Below are positions 1-8,875 of a DNA stretch of 64,000 bases, piece after piece. The notes under the pieces are model-generated. The model was not told where the DNA came from and did not search any database. It saw nothing but the letters and a program-made list of their open reading frames with translations. The stretch's first letter is position 1, and every line of letters begins with the position of its first letter. Position numbers and translations under genes: made by a program. Origin of the DNA: Oceanimonas baumannii (lineage in GTDB: Bacteria; Pseudomonadota; Gammaproteobacteria; Enterobacterales; Aeromonadaceae); NCBI RefSeq assembly GCF_002245495.1, contig NZ_NQJF01000008.1, positions 124,001-188,000 on the forward strand. The letters are read 5' to 3'.

Positions 1-870
1 GGCCTGAGCAATAAAATCCTTCAGGTAGTTAACCTGCTCTTCCCCTTTGCGTACCCCCAGAAAGATCTGCTTCTGGATGCCTTCCTGACCGAACCTGAGG
101 CTTTTAATGGCCAGTTTTTGGGCAAACTCATCCACAAGCCAGCCAGGCAGGGCACACACTCCCCTGCCTGCAGCCACCATCTGCAGCATGATTTCCGTGG
201 TTTCAATGGTTTTATGTTTTTTAACCGTGCATTTGGCCGGATTCAGAAACTGACTGTAAATATCCAGCCGCTCCGGCTCTACAGGATAGGTGAATAACAC
301 TTCTTCATTCAGTTGATCGGGCATCACAGCGCTTTGCATGGCAAGCGGATGAGATGATGGCACTACCAGCCGGTGTTCATAGTCGAATACCGGTATAAAT
401 GTCAGGTGAGGTTTATACAAAGGATCGGGCGTCACCAGAATATCTATCTCGTAGCTATTCAAGGCACCCAGGCCGCCAAACTGAAACTCCTGCTTTACGT
501 CAATATCAACGTCTGGCCATTGCTCAAGATAGGGTTCAATCACTTTTAACAGCCATTGGTAGCAAGGGTGACACTCCATACCAATACGAAGTGAGCCCAT
601 TTCACCCGTTGCTATCTGACGCAATAAATGCTCAGTGTGTTTGAACTGCGGTAATACCCGATTCGCCAGCGTCAGCATTTGTTCACCGGCATTGGTCAGG
701 CGCAGGTTTCTGCCTTCTTTTTGCCATACCGGGGTTTTGATCTGCCCTTCCAGTTTCTTGATGCTGTGGCTCAATGCCGACTGGGATAAATTCAGCGACT
801 CAGCCGCCTGAGTTAAGGTTCCCTGCTCTTTTATCGCTGCCAGTACTTCAAGGTGAAACCGCTCCAGCAT
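1..870 (-). CDS. metR: MetR-like LysR-family regulator (3' end cut by window edge)
   Basis: LysR-type transcriptional activator resembling MetR, which controls methionine biosynthesis genes using homocysteine as co-inducer. The first 290 codons are open to the window edge; E. coli MetR has 317 residues, so only the C-terminal tail is missing. An N-terminal helix-turn-helix is followed by the stretch MECHPCYQWLL and later FDYEHRLVV and a YPVEPERLDIY-type segment, all matching MetR positions (ECHSCIQWLT, FDYEVRLV in E. coli). A TGAA-N5-TTCA palindrome lies 33 bp upstream of the start, which is the MetR operator consensus. It is transcribed leftwards and separated from the next gene by a terminator. 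Another LysR member is possible, but the combination of motif and operator favours MetR. Confidence 0.8.
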   Translation of the reverse strand, partial: MLERFHLEVLAAIKEQGTLTQAAESLNLSQSALSHSIKKLEGQIKTPVWQKEGRNLRLTNAGEQMLTLANRVLPQFKHTEHLLRQIATGEMGSLRIGMECHPCYQWLLKVIEPYLEQWPDVDIDVKQEFQFGGLGALNSYEIDILVTPDPLYKPHLTFIPVFDYEHRLVVPSSHPLAMQSAVMPDQLNEEVLFTYPVEPERLDIYSQFLNPAKCTVKKHKTIETTEIMLQMVAAGRGVCALPGWLVDEFAQKLAIKSLRFGQEGIQKQIFLGVRKGEEQVNYLKDFIAQA

Positions 871-902
871 CACTTAACTCCCGTCTTTAACCTTTAAACG
901 CA

Positions 903-915
903 TGAACATCATTCA
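903..915. promoter_or_regulatory. Candidate MetR operator
   Basis: A perfect TGAA-N5-TTCA palindrome (TGAACATCATTCA) lies 33 bp before the start of the MetR-like gene. This is the established MetR binding consensus, and its position fits autoregulation. Binding is inferred. Confidence 0.55.
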
Positions 916-988
916 TAATTAACAGGAAATCTAACATTATTTCATTCTTAAGACATCGCCAGTGCTACCCGAGATGTCTGATACTGAA

Positions 989-1012
989 AAAGCCCTCCGG
1001 ATGGAGGGCTTT
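989..1012 (-). terminator. Rho-independent terminator of the SSS transporter operon
   Basis: A 10-bp stem (AAAGCCCTCC / GGAGGGCTTT) with a 4-nt loop lies 28 bp beyond the transporter stop codon. Read leftwards it runs into a T tract, so it should end transcription before the MetR-like gene. Confidence 0.8.
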
Positions 1013-1039
1013 GGCATACATCATGTGCAGAGTGCAGCC

Positions 1040-2509
1040 TTACGACAGGGCTTCTGCCGGAGTTTCACTGGTTTCATGCTTTCCGTACCAGCTGATCACC
1101 ACAAATACCAGCGTATTAACCAGCAGGCCGCAGAATCCGGGGGTCCAGCCAAATGGCGGATTACCGCTGATCATCAGATAGATGGTCAGCGCAGCCCCCA
1201 CAGCCAGGCCGACAAAGGCACCTGAGCGACTTGCTTTACGCCAGAACAAGGCTCCCAGCAGCATCGGCAGCAGCTGAACAACAATGCCATAGGCTCCCAG
1301 CAGCAAAGACACCAGTGACGCTGGGTTCGCCAGGGCCAGCAAATAAGCGGCCAGCGACACCACAACCACCCCATATTTAGTGAGTGTCAGGGCCCGCTCA
1401 TCAGACAGTCCACGGCAGGCGGGCAGATGTACACCCACGTCCCGCACCAATATGGTGGCAGAGGTATGTGCCAGGTTGGCAGCGGTCGACATAGCAGCCG
1501 CCAGTGCTCCGGACAGGGCAATCCCCACCAGCCAGGCCGGGAAATCGGCAACCTCAATCACCAGGGTCAGCAGTACCCGGTCAGGCGAGTCCAGTGGTGT
1601 GTCCTTCAGCGCCAGCACTCCGGCAAAACCGATAAACACAATAGGGATTAACAGGTAGCTGTAGAGCGGATAAAGAATGAAGGCGCGCTTCAGGGTGCGT
1701 TCGCTCTTTGCGCTGTAAAACTTCATAAAAATGTGCGGCCACATCACACACCCCAGGGCACTGACCAGGATGGCGGTAGAGAAGGCACCCCAGCTCATCC
1801 CGTTAGCACCCGGCATGGTGAGATATTCTGGCGCTTCCTGCTGGATCTGCCGGAACATTTCCTCAACGCCGCCATACAGCTGATCAACGGTGGCGATGCC
1901 CAGGAACCAGGCAACCACCACCATCATGATGCCCTGCACCAGGTTGGTCCAGCCAATCCCCTGCAGACCGCTGGCATAGACATACGCAGTAACCACGGCA
2001 CAGGCCAGCAGGCTTCCCAGCCAGAAAGGAATGGTGCCCGCCGTGGCCGCTTCAAACAGCAGCCCCGCGCCGGCAATCTGAATGGTCAGATAGGGGATCA
2101 TGGCCAGAATGCTGACGATACCCACAAACAAACCCAGAATATTCCCTTTGCTCGGATAACAGGCCGACAAAAACTCTGCCTGAGTCAAAAAGCCGTGCTG
2201 ACGGCCCAGCCGGGAAATATGCGGTGCCATGATCCACCACACCAGCACGGCTAAGGTCAGATACGCCATAATGTAGAGTGCAGGAGCACCCTTGCTGTAA
2301 GCCCAGCCCGGTGCACCAAGAAATGCAAAGGCTGAAAATATTTCGGCCCCAAGAATAAAGAAGAGCACCATCAGCCCCATGTGCCGTCCGCCGGTCACAT
2401 AGCCTTCCAGCGATGAACTTTGCCCTTGTCTGGCCTTCAGACCCACGATTAAGACAATCAACAGATACGCGAGCGTGATCCCTGTGATCAGCGTTGAATC
2501 ATTCATCAT
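1040..2509 (-). CDS. Sodium:solute symporter (SSS family), 489 aa
   Basis: Multi-pass inner-membrane transporter of the SSS family, which uses the sodium gradient to import a small organic solute. The protein is hydrophobic throughout with about 13 membrane segments. It carries typical SSS features such as the YVTGGR stretch after the first helix and a G-A-E-x-F-S-A-F-A-F-L-G segment near residue 55. It overlaps by 11 bp the small DUF3311 gene upstream, an arrangement known for SSS transporters of the PanF-like branch. The gene after that in the upstream direction encodes an M20 amidohydrolase, so the substrate may be an N-acyl or amide-linked amino acid, but this is inference. The operon is divergent from a LysR gene that may control it. 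Confidence 0.85.
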   Translation of the reverse strand: MMNDSTLITGITLAYLLIVLIVGLKARQGQSSSLEGYVTGGRHMGLMVLFFILGAEIFSAFAFLGAPGWAYSKGAPALYIMAYLTLAVLVWWIMAPHISRLGRQHGFLTQAEFLSACYPSKGNILGLFVGIVSILAMIPYLTIQIAGAGLLFEAATAGTIPFWLGSLLACAVVTAYVYASGLQGIGWTNLVQGIMMVVVAWFLGIATVDQLYGGVEEMFRQIQQEAPEYLTMPGANGMSWGAFSTAILVSALGCVMWPHIFMKFYSAKSERTLKRAFILYPLYSYLLIPIVFIGFAGVLALKDTPLDSPDRVLLTLVIEVADFPAWLVGIALSGALAAAMSTAANLAHTSATILVRDVGVHLPACRGLSDERALTLTKYGVVVVSLAAYLLALANPASLVSLLLGAYGIVVQLLPMLLGALFWRKASRSGAFVGLAVGAALTIYLMISGNPPFGWTPGFCGLLVNTLVFVVISWYGKHETSETPAEALS

Positions 2510-2759
2510 CTTGCTCCTTGCCGGTGCTTTCCAGGCTATACGTCACGATCAGGCCTACAAAGAGCAGGAACACCCACAACACATACCAGAAAAAGAAAAA
2601 AGGGAGCCCCATCACCAGGGGTTCAATTCGGTTGGCAATCAGAGCACCGGGCCAGACCATCGCCAGCGTGCAGATCAAAAAGTACAGGCCCATCCCCGTT
2701 AACAGGCGCTTTCTTTTTGAAGTGACGTCCGGCACTGCTTGATGTTGACGTTCTATCAT
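2499..2759 (-). CDS. DUF3311 small membrane protein, SSS partner
   Basis: An 86-residue protein with two predicted membrane helices separated by the segment RIEPLVMGLPFFFFWYVLW, which is characteristic of DUF3311. Members are commonly encoded directly before SSS transporters and are thought to be small subunits. The start used here has an AAGGAAG ribosome-binding site 7 nt upstream; an upstream in-frame ATG at 2810 lacks one. The last 11 bp overlap the transporter gene, consistent with translational coupling. The function is inferred from the family and neighbourhood. Confidence 0.8.
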   Translation of the reverse strand: MIERQHQAVPDVTSKRKRLLTGMGLYFLICTLAMVWPGALIANRIEPLVMGLPFFFFWYVLWVFLLFVGLIVTYSLESTGKEQDDE

Positions 2760-2845
2760 GTTGTTCACTTCCTTACTGTGACTACCAGAAATCCGATTAC
2801 CATCAGGCAACCTTCCTGCTATAAAAAATCAGATATAATATCCTG

Positions 2846-4036
2846 CTATTTATCCAGAGCCCGCAACGCAGTTGCCAGCAGCAACCTGCTACCCGTGGGG
2901 ATAATGCGGTCATTAAAGTCAAAATGCGCATTGTGTAATGGTGGTGTATTTTCCTCCTCTGCCGTTCCCAGAAAAAAGTAGGCGCCCGGACACTGCTCAA
3001 GCATGAAGGCAAAGTCTTCCGCCCCCAGACTGGGCGCGATATCCCGGATCAGAGCCTGCTCGCCCAGTTCAGCACAAACGGTATCTTCAACATGGCGGCT
3101 TGCTGACGGCTCATTCAGGGTGACCGGGAAAATACGCTCGTAACACACCTCTATCTCTCCGCCATAAACCGCAGCAATGCCATCACAGACACGCCGGATC
3201 CTTTGTTCAATGGTGTTCTGTACCGATGCATCGAGGGTACGGACGGTGCCGCTGATACGTACTTCTTCCGGAATAACGGCAAACCCCTTCAGATCCCCGC
3301 CTTCAATCCCGCACAGGCTGAGAGCCGCGGTATCCAGCGGGTCGATATCCCGGGAAATAATACTGTGCAGAGACTGGATCAGCGCACCGGTCATCCGCAC
3401 CGGATCAGTGGTCAGGTGCGGGTTAACACCACCGTGCCCTCCCTTGCCACGCACCGTAATCAGCAGGCGATCTGCAGCGGCCATGATGGCACCGTTACGT
3501 ACCGCAACCTGGCCAAAAGGCAGTGCCGGCCAGTTATGCAGTGCATAAATGGAATCCATCGGATAACGCTCAAACAGGCCGTCTTCCACCATGGCCTTGC
3601 CACCGCCCAGACCTTCTTCCGCCGGCTGGAATACCAGATAGATCACCCCGGCAAAATCCCGGTGTTCGGCCAGATACGCAGCGACACCAAGCAACATGGT
3701 GGTGTGACCATCATGGCCACAGGCGTGCATACACCCGGGTATCTCTGAGGCATGCTCACAGGCATTCAGCTCGTGTATCGGCAGCGCATCCATGTCGGCC
3801 CGTAATCCGACGCGCCGGCCATTATCAGCACGGCTACCGGTTACCGTGGCCACAATGCCCGTTTTCCCCATCCCGGTTTCATAGGGAATCCCAAGTTTTT
3901 GCAGCTCCTGTACGACCCGCGCTGCCGTGGCATGCTCTTCGAAGCCCAGCTCAGGGTGGCGATGCAGATCTCGGCGAAATGCCGTCAGATACGGGTGAAG
4001 ATGCTCAAAGTAAGCAGGGTCAATGCGATGCGTCAT
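2846..4036 (-). CDS. M20 family amidohydrolase (hippurate hydrolase/HipO-like), 396 aa
   Basis: Metal-dependent amidohydrolase of the M20D group (hippurate hydrolase, N-acyl-L-amino-acid amidohydrolase, IAA-amino-acid hydrolase), cleaving an N-acyl amino acid to acid and amino acid. The motif CMHACGHDGHTTML (Cys106, His108, His111) provides metal ligands, and the pair Glu140-Glu141 in PAEEGLGGG holds the general base. No signal peptide is present, so it is cytoplasmic. It is the first gene of a leftward operon with DUF3311 and the SSS transporter, 86 bp upstream of DUF3311. A divergent LysR gene begins 143 bp away. The substrate cannot be told from sequence. Confidence 0.87.
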   Translation of the reverse strand: MTHRIDPAYFEHLHPYLTAFRRDLHRHPELGFEEHATAARVVQELQKLGIPYETGMGKTGIVATVTGSRADNGRRVGLRADMDALPIHELNACEHASEIPGCMHACGHDGHTTMLLGVAAYLAEHRDFAGVIYLVFQPAEEGLGGGKAMVEDGLFERYPMDSIYALHNWPALPFGQVAVRNGAIMAAADRLLITVRGKGGHGGVNPHLTTDPVRMTGALIQSLHSIISRDIDPLDTAALSLCGIEGGDLKGFAVIPEEVRISGTVRTLDASVQNTIEQRIRRVCDGIAAVYGGEIEVCYERIFPVTLNEPSASRHVEDTVCAELGEQALIRDIAPSLGAEDFAFMLEQCPGAYFFLGTAEEENTPPLHNAHFDFNDRIIPTGSRLLLATALRALDK

Positions 4037-4179
4037 AGCTTGTTGCTGCCGTTAAAAATGAATGTAACTACATTGTTAACCACCATCGATCGATTAATAA
4101 AATATTATTTTTCTCATTAGTCCATATAATTATTGTATTGTTAGGGGTGTAACCACCCCGCCCTGCTTATGGTAAAGAT
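4037..4179. promoter_or_regulatory. Divergent promoter region, M20 operon / LysR
   Basis: An AT-rich 143-bp interval separates the start codons of the amidohydrolase operon and the LysR gene. This is the classic layout in which a LysR regulator controls the divergent operon and itself. No operator could be assigned with confidence. Confidence 0.4.
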
Positions 4180-5067
4180 ATGGATTTCAAGCAGTTAAAA
4201 TATTTTATCGCGATTGCGGAAGAAGGCTCTATGTCATCTGCTGCCCGTAACATTCCCATCGCACAGCCGGCGCTGACCCGTCAGATCCGCCTGCTGGAAG
4301 AAAGTGTCGGTGCCGCGCTGTTCACCCGTAGCCAGAAAGGCATTGTCCTGACCCAGGCCGGAGAGTCCTTTTACCGGGATACCAAGCGATTGCTCAATGA
4401 GTTTGAGCTTGCCAAACGGAACGCCAGCGCTATTGCCAGTGGCCGTCTTGGTACATTGAGCCTGAGCGTGACGGTCATGCATCTCTGGGTCCCCCAGATT
4501 ACTGAGTTAATCAGTCAGTTCCGCCATGCTTATCCCGATATCAGCATCAAGATATTTTCCCTGCTTTCAGGCCCGCAGGTAGACGCCATTCGCCAGGGAC
4601 GCCTGGATATCGGCATGCTGTTTTTTCCACCGGAAGACGATGATGAACTCAGCTCTCGCTGCCTCTATAAAGATCGCCTGGTGCTGGTAACCAGCAAAGG
4701 ATCCCGGCTGGCAAAACAGCTGCCGAAAAAGCTCGCCGATTTGAACGGTGAAGATTTTATCTGGTTTGACCGGGCAGCCAGCCCCGCCTACCACGACAAG
4801 TTAATTCACAGTTTCCAGAAGGTCGGGTTTACTCCGCATGTCATACAGGAAGGGGCTGATAACGCCACCATGATGAGTCTGGTCGCCACCGGCATGGGAT
4901 GCACCATTCTTCCTGAAATGACCATGGCCGGTGCCCCGCCGGGCGTTATCAGTCACCGGATCCCGGATCTGACATTGGAGCTGCCACTTATGCTGGTCTG
5001 GCGCAAAGATTCCCGGAATCCCGCCTTGCATCCCCTGATTGACATGGCCGTACGCCACCCACTTTAG
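4180..5067 (+). CDS. LysR-family transcriptional regulator, 295 aa
   Basis: Typical LysR regulator. The N-terminal winged helix-turn-helix occupies about residues 1-60 (MDFKQLKYFIAIAEEGSMSS, then AQPALTRQIRLLEE), followed by a substrate-binding domain starting near residue 90. It is divergent from the M20/DUF3311/SSS operon and most likely its regulator. The YghU-type glutathione transferase lies 94 bp downstream on the same strand and could be co-transcribed. The effector is unknown. Confidence 0.87.
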   Translation: MDFKQLKYFIAIAEEGSMSSAARNIPIAQPALTRQIRLLEESVGAALFTRSQKGIVLTQAGESFYRDTKRLLNEFELAKRNASAIASGRLGTLSLSVTVMHLWVPQITELISQFRHAYPDISIKIFSLLSGPQVDAIRQGRLDIGMLFFPPEDDDELSSRCLYKDRLVLVTSKGSRLAKQLPKKLADLNGEDFIWFDRAASPAYHDKLIHSFQKVGFTPHVIQEGADNATMMSLVATGMGCTILPEMTMAGAPPGVISHRIPDLTLELPLMLVWRKDSRNPALHPLIDMAVRHPL

Positions 5068-5161
5068 GCCAGCCGGTCTCGGCATCAGCGTTCAGGCCTT
5101 CACCCTCCGGTCAAACATTGCTAGCCTGTCGCAGTTGCTTGTCATCAATCGGGAGAACATT

Positions 5162-6004
5162 ATGACGACCCCTTATACCCCGCCGAAGGTCTGGCGCTGG
5201 GATGTCGCCAACGGCGGCGAGTTTGCCAATATCAACCGGCCTGTTGCCGGTGCCACCCATGAAAAGGCGTTGCCTACAGGAAAGCACCCGCTACAGCTCT
5301 ATTCCCTGGCCACGCCCAACGGGGTAAAAGTGACCATCATGCTGGAAGAGCTGCTGGCCTTGGGCCACCACGGTGCCGAGTACGATGCCTGGCTTATTCG
5401 TATTGGGGATGGTGATCAGTTTTCGTCCGGCTTTGTCGACGTCAACCCCAACTCCAAAATTCCGGCATTGCTGGATAACAGCGCTGACAAACCGGTGCGG
5501 GTGTTTGAATCCGGCTCCATTCTGCTGTATCTGGCAGGAAAATTTGGTGCCTTGCTGCCCACTGACCCTCTTGCCAAAACCGAGGTGATGAACTGGCTGT
5601 TCTGGCAAATGGGCTCGGCTCCCTATCTGGGCGGTGGCTTCGGTCATTTTTATGCCTATGCACCGGAAAAGCTGGAATATCCCATCAACCGCTTTGCCAT
5701 GGAAACCAAACGGCAGCTGGATGTACTGGAACGCCAGCTGAACGGCCGGGACTATATTGCCGGCGACAGCTACAGCATTGCCGATATTGCCATCTGGCCC
5801 TGGTATGGAGCCTTGGTGCTGGGTCGCCTCTACGATGCCGCCGAGTTTCTGTCGGTAACTGACTACCCCAATGTACTGCGCTGGGCCAAAGCCATCGACG
5901 CTCGCCCCGCCGTACAACGGGGCCGGCGGGTTAACCGGGTGTGGGGTGAAGAAAACGAGCAGCTGGCAGAGCGGCACAATGCGGCTGATCTCGACACTGT
6001 TTAA
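5162..6004 (+). CDS. yghU: YghU-type glutathione S-transferase / disulfide-bond reductase
   Basis: A 280-residue cytoplasmic glutathione transferase of the Nu class, matching E. coli YghU along its whole length. Shared blocks include FANINRPV, GKHPLQLYSLATPNGVKV, MLEELLALG, DAWLIRIGDGDQFSSGFV and VFESGSILLYLA. YghU binds two glutathione molecules and acts mainly as a disulfide-bond reductase and peroxidase. The start was placed at the ATG preceded by GGGAG; an upstream in-frame ATG at 5039 would overlap the LysR gene and add residues absent from the family. A bidirectional terminator follows. Confidence 0.92.
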   Translation: MTTPYTPPKVWRWDVANGGEFANINRPVAGATHEKALPTGKHPLQLYSLATPNGVKVTIMLEELLALGHHGAEYDAWLIRIGDGDQFSSGFVDVNPNSKIPALLDNSADKPVRVFESGSILLYLAGKFGALLPTDPLAKTEVMNWLFWQMGSAPYLGGGFGHFYAYAPEKLEYPINRFAMETKRQLDVLERQLNGRDYIAGDSYSIADIAIWPWYGALVLGRLYDAAEFLSVTDYPNVLRWAKAIDARPAVQRGRRVNRVWGEENEQLAERHNAADLDTV

Positions 6005-6046
6005 CGTATTATCAGGGGCTGTTTCCCTTACACAAAAGCGGGTAAT

Positions 6047-6074
6047 AAAAAAGGCGGAATGATCCGCCTTTTTT
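6047..6074. terminator. Bidirectional terminator between yghU and asmA
   Basis: The hairpin AAAAAAGGCGGA / TCCGCCTTTTTT has a 4-nt loop and carries A and T tracts on both sides. It can therefore serve the converging yghU and asmA transcripts. Confidence 0.85.
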
Positions 6075-6097
6075 ATATGAAGTCATCCGCTGCGAGA

Positions 6098-8032
6098 TTA
6101 CAGCCCCAGCTTGTCCAGCAGGCCAGGCAGCTTTTCATTGAGTTTGTCACCCAGCTCACCACCGAGTTTTTCATTGAGCTTGCGTTTTACCCGCTCGGCT
6201 TCCTTACCGGCTTTTTCTTTCAGATAGAGATCGAACACCTGCTGCATGTCCAGGGTATAGCGAGGCTCTTTATAACTGCCGCTGATCCTGAGAGGAACCG
6301 TGATGTTTTTCAGTTCATCCAGCGATTCACCGTCCTGGCCCTTGAGACTTCCCACAATAGAGGTGTTCAGCAGCACATTCAGCGATTCATCCAGCAGGCT
6401 GGTTTCGCCTTCGCCACGTACCCGCAACAAGGGAGAAGCCAGACGCAGGTTTTGTGTGCTGATGCTGCCCTTGCCAATATCAAAATCGGCAGTCAGGGCG
6501 CTGAAATCGGTTTTCTGAGGTTCGTTATCGTCGGGCAGCGGCAGGCCTTTTACCTGGGCATAGCCCCGGCGGATCATCGCAGCAATATTCACGCCACGCA
6601 GAGCTCCATCGGCAAATTCCACCCGGCTGGTGCCGGTCAGGCTCTTTTTAATGGCCTGCTCCGACAGGCCCCTGCCGGCCACGTTCACCGCTACACTGGC
6701 CCGCCCTTCCAGAGAGTCGATGCCGGCGGCATTGTTCAGCAGCCGGAAGCCGTCTACATTCTGCAGGCTGGTGTTCAGCATAAAACTTGCCGGAGCACGG
6801 TTGGCATTCAGGCTGACTTCGCCGTTCAGCACGCCGTCATAAAGGCGGGCGTTAATGTCACTGGCCGAGGCCTGGCCTTCGTGCACCCACACTTCAAGCG
6901 TCAGCCCTTCCATTTCCATGCCCTGCACTTTCAGCTTGTCGGCAGAAAGGCTGCCCTTGACATCCAGCTTGTTGAGTATGGACAGATCCGGCTCTCCGGC
7001 CGCCACCGAAGGAGGCAGCTTGGCCCGCTTAGCCGACGGTTCATCACCGGACGTGGCCGCCGCACCACTGGCACCCTGCTCACTGCTCCACTCTTGGCTG
7101 AGCTGTTCCAGATCCAGCAGCGGAGTATGCAGAGTAAAACGAATTTCAGGTATTTCCGGCCCATGCTTCACATTCAGCTCACCATCAAGCATCAGCGAAC
7201 CCACCGCCATATTCACATTGCTAAAGCTCGCCTGTTTACCGGCAATGTTGTAAGCCAGATCGCCGCTTAGCTTAAGCGCTTTATTACCAGGCACAGCCCG
7301 GCCGGTGGCACCGGCGTTGAACTCCAGATTATCAAAGCGTAAGTGATCAAATTCCGGTGCCAGCCACAGCTGCCCACTGGCATCCATGCTGGCCTGCACA
7401 TCGTCAGAGAACAGGTTGCCCGAGAAGCTGACCGGCACTTCCTCACCCGGCGCAAAACGATCCAGCTGGAGATTAACCCGGTTCAGACGGGTCAGCGTGT
7501 CTGTACGTTCATCCTGCAGCAGTACTTCGGCATCGGTCACCGTCACCCCTGCCAGGCTGACAAACTGCAATTCACGCTGCGCTGTCGGCTCGCCGCCGGC
7601 CGGTTCGGGCCCTGCGCCAGAGTCCGTATCAGCCTGACCCAGATTGCGCAGATCGTCCAGGTTAGTGCTGCCGTCTTTATGGGTAATAAGGTGCAAACGG
7701 GCGTTATTGAGTACGGCCTGGCCGATTTCCAGCCGGTTGTTGAGCAACGGCTTCAGTGCCACATCCAGACTGACTTCCCCCACCGACAGGGTCGCCCCTT
7801 GCTCAAATTCTGGCGGGTTCAGCAGTGATGTTTTACCCAGGGTAAAGCCCACAGAGGGGAAAAAACGCCAGCTCAGCTCGCCGTCGATCACCAGCGTGCG
7901 GCCGGTTTTCTCCCGGGTCTGTTCCACCAGCAGGCGCTTCACCCTGTCGGTATCTACAAATCGGGTCAGCGCAAAGACCCCCAATAGCAACAGCAGCACC
8001 AGCGCCGCCAGGCCATAAAGCCATTTTTTCAT
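6098..8032 (-). CDS. asmA: AsmA family protein, 644 aa
   Basis: Large envelope protein of the AsmA family, related to the repeating-beta-groove proteins implicated in phospholipid traffic and outer-membrane assembly. One N-terminal membrane helix (about residues 4-24) anchors it in the inner membrane, leaving a long periplasmic domain. The early segment DTDRVKRLLVEQTREKTGR followed by IDGELSWRFFPSVG is typical of AsmA. The C-terminal third contains the conserved stretch around DFSALTADFDIGKGS, also an AsmA hallmark. The dcd gene lies 195 bp upstream on the same strand, the same neighbourhood as in enterobacteria. Confidence 0.85.
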   Translation of the reverse strand: MKKWLYGLAALVLLLLLGVFALTRFVDTDRVKRLLVEQTREKTGRTLVIDGELSWRFFPSVGFTLGKTSLLNPPEFEQGATLSVGEVSLDVALKPLLNNRLEIGQAVLNNARLHLITHKDGSTNLDDLRNLGQADTDSGAGPEPAGGEPTAQRELQFVSLAGVTVTDAEVLLQDERTDTLTRLNRVNLQLDRFAPGEEVPVSFSGNLFSDDVQASMDASGQLWLAPEFDHLRFDNLEFNAGATGRAVPGNKALKLSGDLAYNIAGKQASFSNVNMAVGSLMLDGELNVKHGPEIPEIRFTLHTPLLDLEQLSQEWSSEQGASGAAATSGDEPSAKRAKLPPSVAAGEPDLSILNKLDVKGSLSADKLKVQGMEMEGLTLEVWVHEGQASASDINARLYDGVLNGEVSLNANRAPASFMLNTSLQNVDGFRLLNNAAGIDSLEGRASVAVNVAGRGLSEQAIKKSLTGTSRVEFADGALRGVNIAAMIRRGYAQVKGLPLPDDNEPQKTDFSALTADFDIGKGSISTQNLRLASPLLRVRGEGETSLLDESLNVLLNTSIVGSLKGQDGESLDELKNITVPLRISGSYKEPRYTLDMQQVFDLYLKEKAGKEAERVKRKLNEKLGGELGDKLNEKLPGLLDKLGL

Positions 8033-8227
8033 TATTCTTGTCCCGTTTATGCGTGTAAACCAACCTTCCCCTGTCTTACCAAAGGTTCATTTAGCACAAT
8101 ACAATATGACGAGTACTCCGGCCTGCGAGCCGGACCCTCTCTCACTGTTGACACCCTCTCAATCACGCCGGCGAGTCCTTGATAAACGCCATCACTTACC
8201 GCTTCTGTGCCACGCTCTCCGGCCGTA

Positions 8228-8809
8228 TCAATCCTGGTTGATACGGCTGGCGTCAGCACCTTGCTGAGATTTATATTTGGCGCTGGCACGGCTCATGTAA
8301 GGATGCTCCGCCGGGCCCGACATGGTTTCAAAGTTAAGCGCTCCAATCACCATTTGGGGGCGCAGCGCCAGCGGCAGCTTACCGCTGTTGTAAAACTCCA
8401 GCACAATGCGGCCGCTCCAGCCCGGATCAATCCGGTGCGCAGTCACGTGCACCATCAGGCCCAGCCGCGCCAGCGACGAGCGGCCATCCAGCCAGCCCAC
8501 AATATCGTCGGGCAGAGTAACAGACTCGTGCGTTACCGCCAGCGCCAGCTCTCCCGGGTGCAGAAAGAAGGCTTCGCCGTCTTCAATCAGGATCTCGTCG
8601 CTCATCACCCGGTTAATCTGCTCCTGCACCTGCCCTTTGGGGCCGCTGAGATCGATATAAGGGGCAGTGTGATCCTGAAACACGCGAAAAGCGTTACCCA
8701 GCAGTACATCCACACTCACGCCACTGATCCGCTCCTCTGCCGGGGCGGGATCAATCTTGATTCGGCCTTCGGCCAGATATTGCTTAATGTCCCGATCGCA
8801 AAGACGCAT
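8228..8809 (-). CDS. dcd: dCTP deaminase
   Basis: A 193-residue enzyme converting dCTP to dUTP plus ammonia, the main route to dTTP precursors in enteric-type bacteria. Its length equals that of E. coli Dcd. Diagnostic blocks include [31 protein letters not shown] and [17 protein letters not shown], with the catalytic Arg-Ser-Ser and downstream Glu. The start has an AGGAG site 6 nt upstream; an in-frame GTG or ATG 18 bp earlier is less likely. The stop codon lies inside a 9-bp inverted repeat (8223-8246) that may help end transcription. Confidence 0.95.
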   Translation of the reverse strand: MRLCDRDIKQYLAEGRIKIDPAPAEERISGVSVDVLLGNAFRVFQDHTAPYIDLSGPKGQVQEQINRVMSDEILIEDGEAFFLHPGELALAVTHESVTLPDDIVGWLDGRSSLARLGLMVHVTAHRIDPGWSGRIVLEFYNSGKLPLALRPQMVIGALNFETMSGPAEHPYMSRASAKYKSQQGADASRINQD

Positions 8810-8836
8810 GAAGACTCCTAAAACCAAAATAAGAAA

Positions 8837-8862
8837 CCGGTGCAGGCAGCTGTCTGCACCGG
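8837..8862 (-). terminator. Hairpin downstream of apbC
   Basis: A 9-bp GC-rich stem (CCGGTGCAG / CTGCACCGG) lies between the apbC stop and the dcd start. Leftward it is followed by a T-rich stretch, so it may terminate or attenuate transcription from apbC into dcd. Confidence 0.5.
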
Positions 8863-8875
8863 AGCAACAGCAGGC

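Noticed and set aside
6059-7270. 403-codon plus-strand frame opposite asmA
   Set aside because: It is an antisense shadow of the AsmA gene without recognisable domains or a ribosome-binding site.
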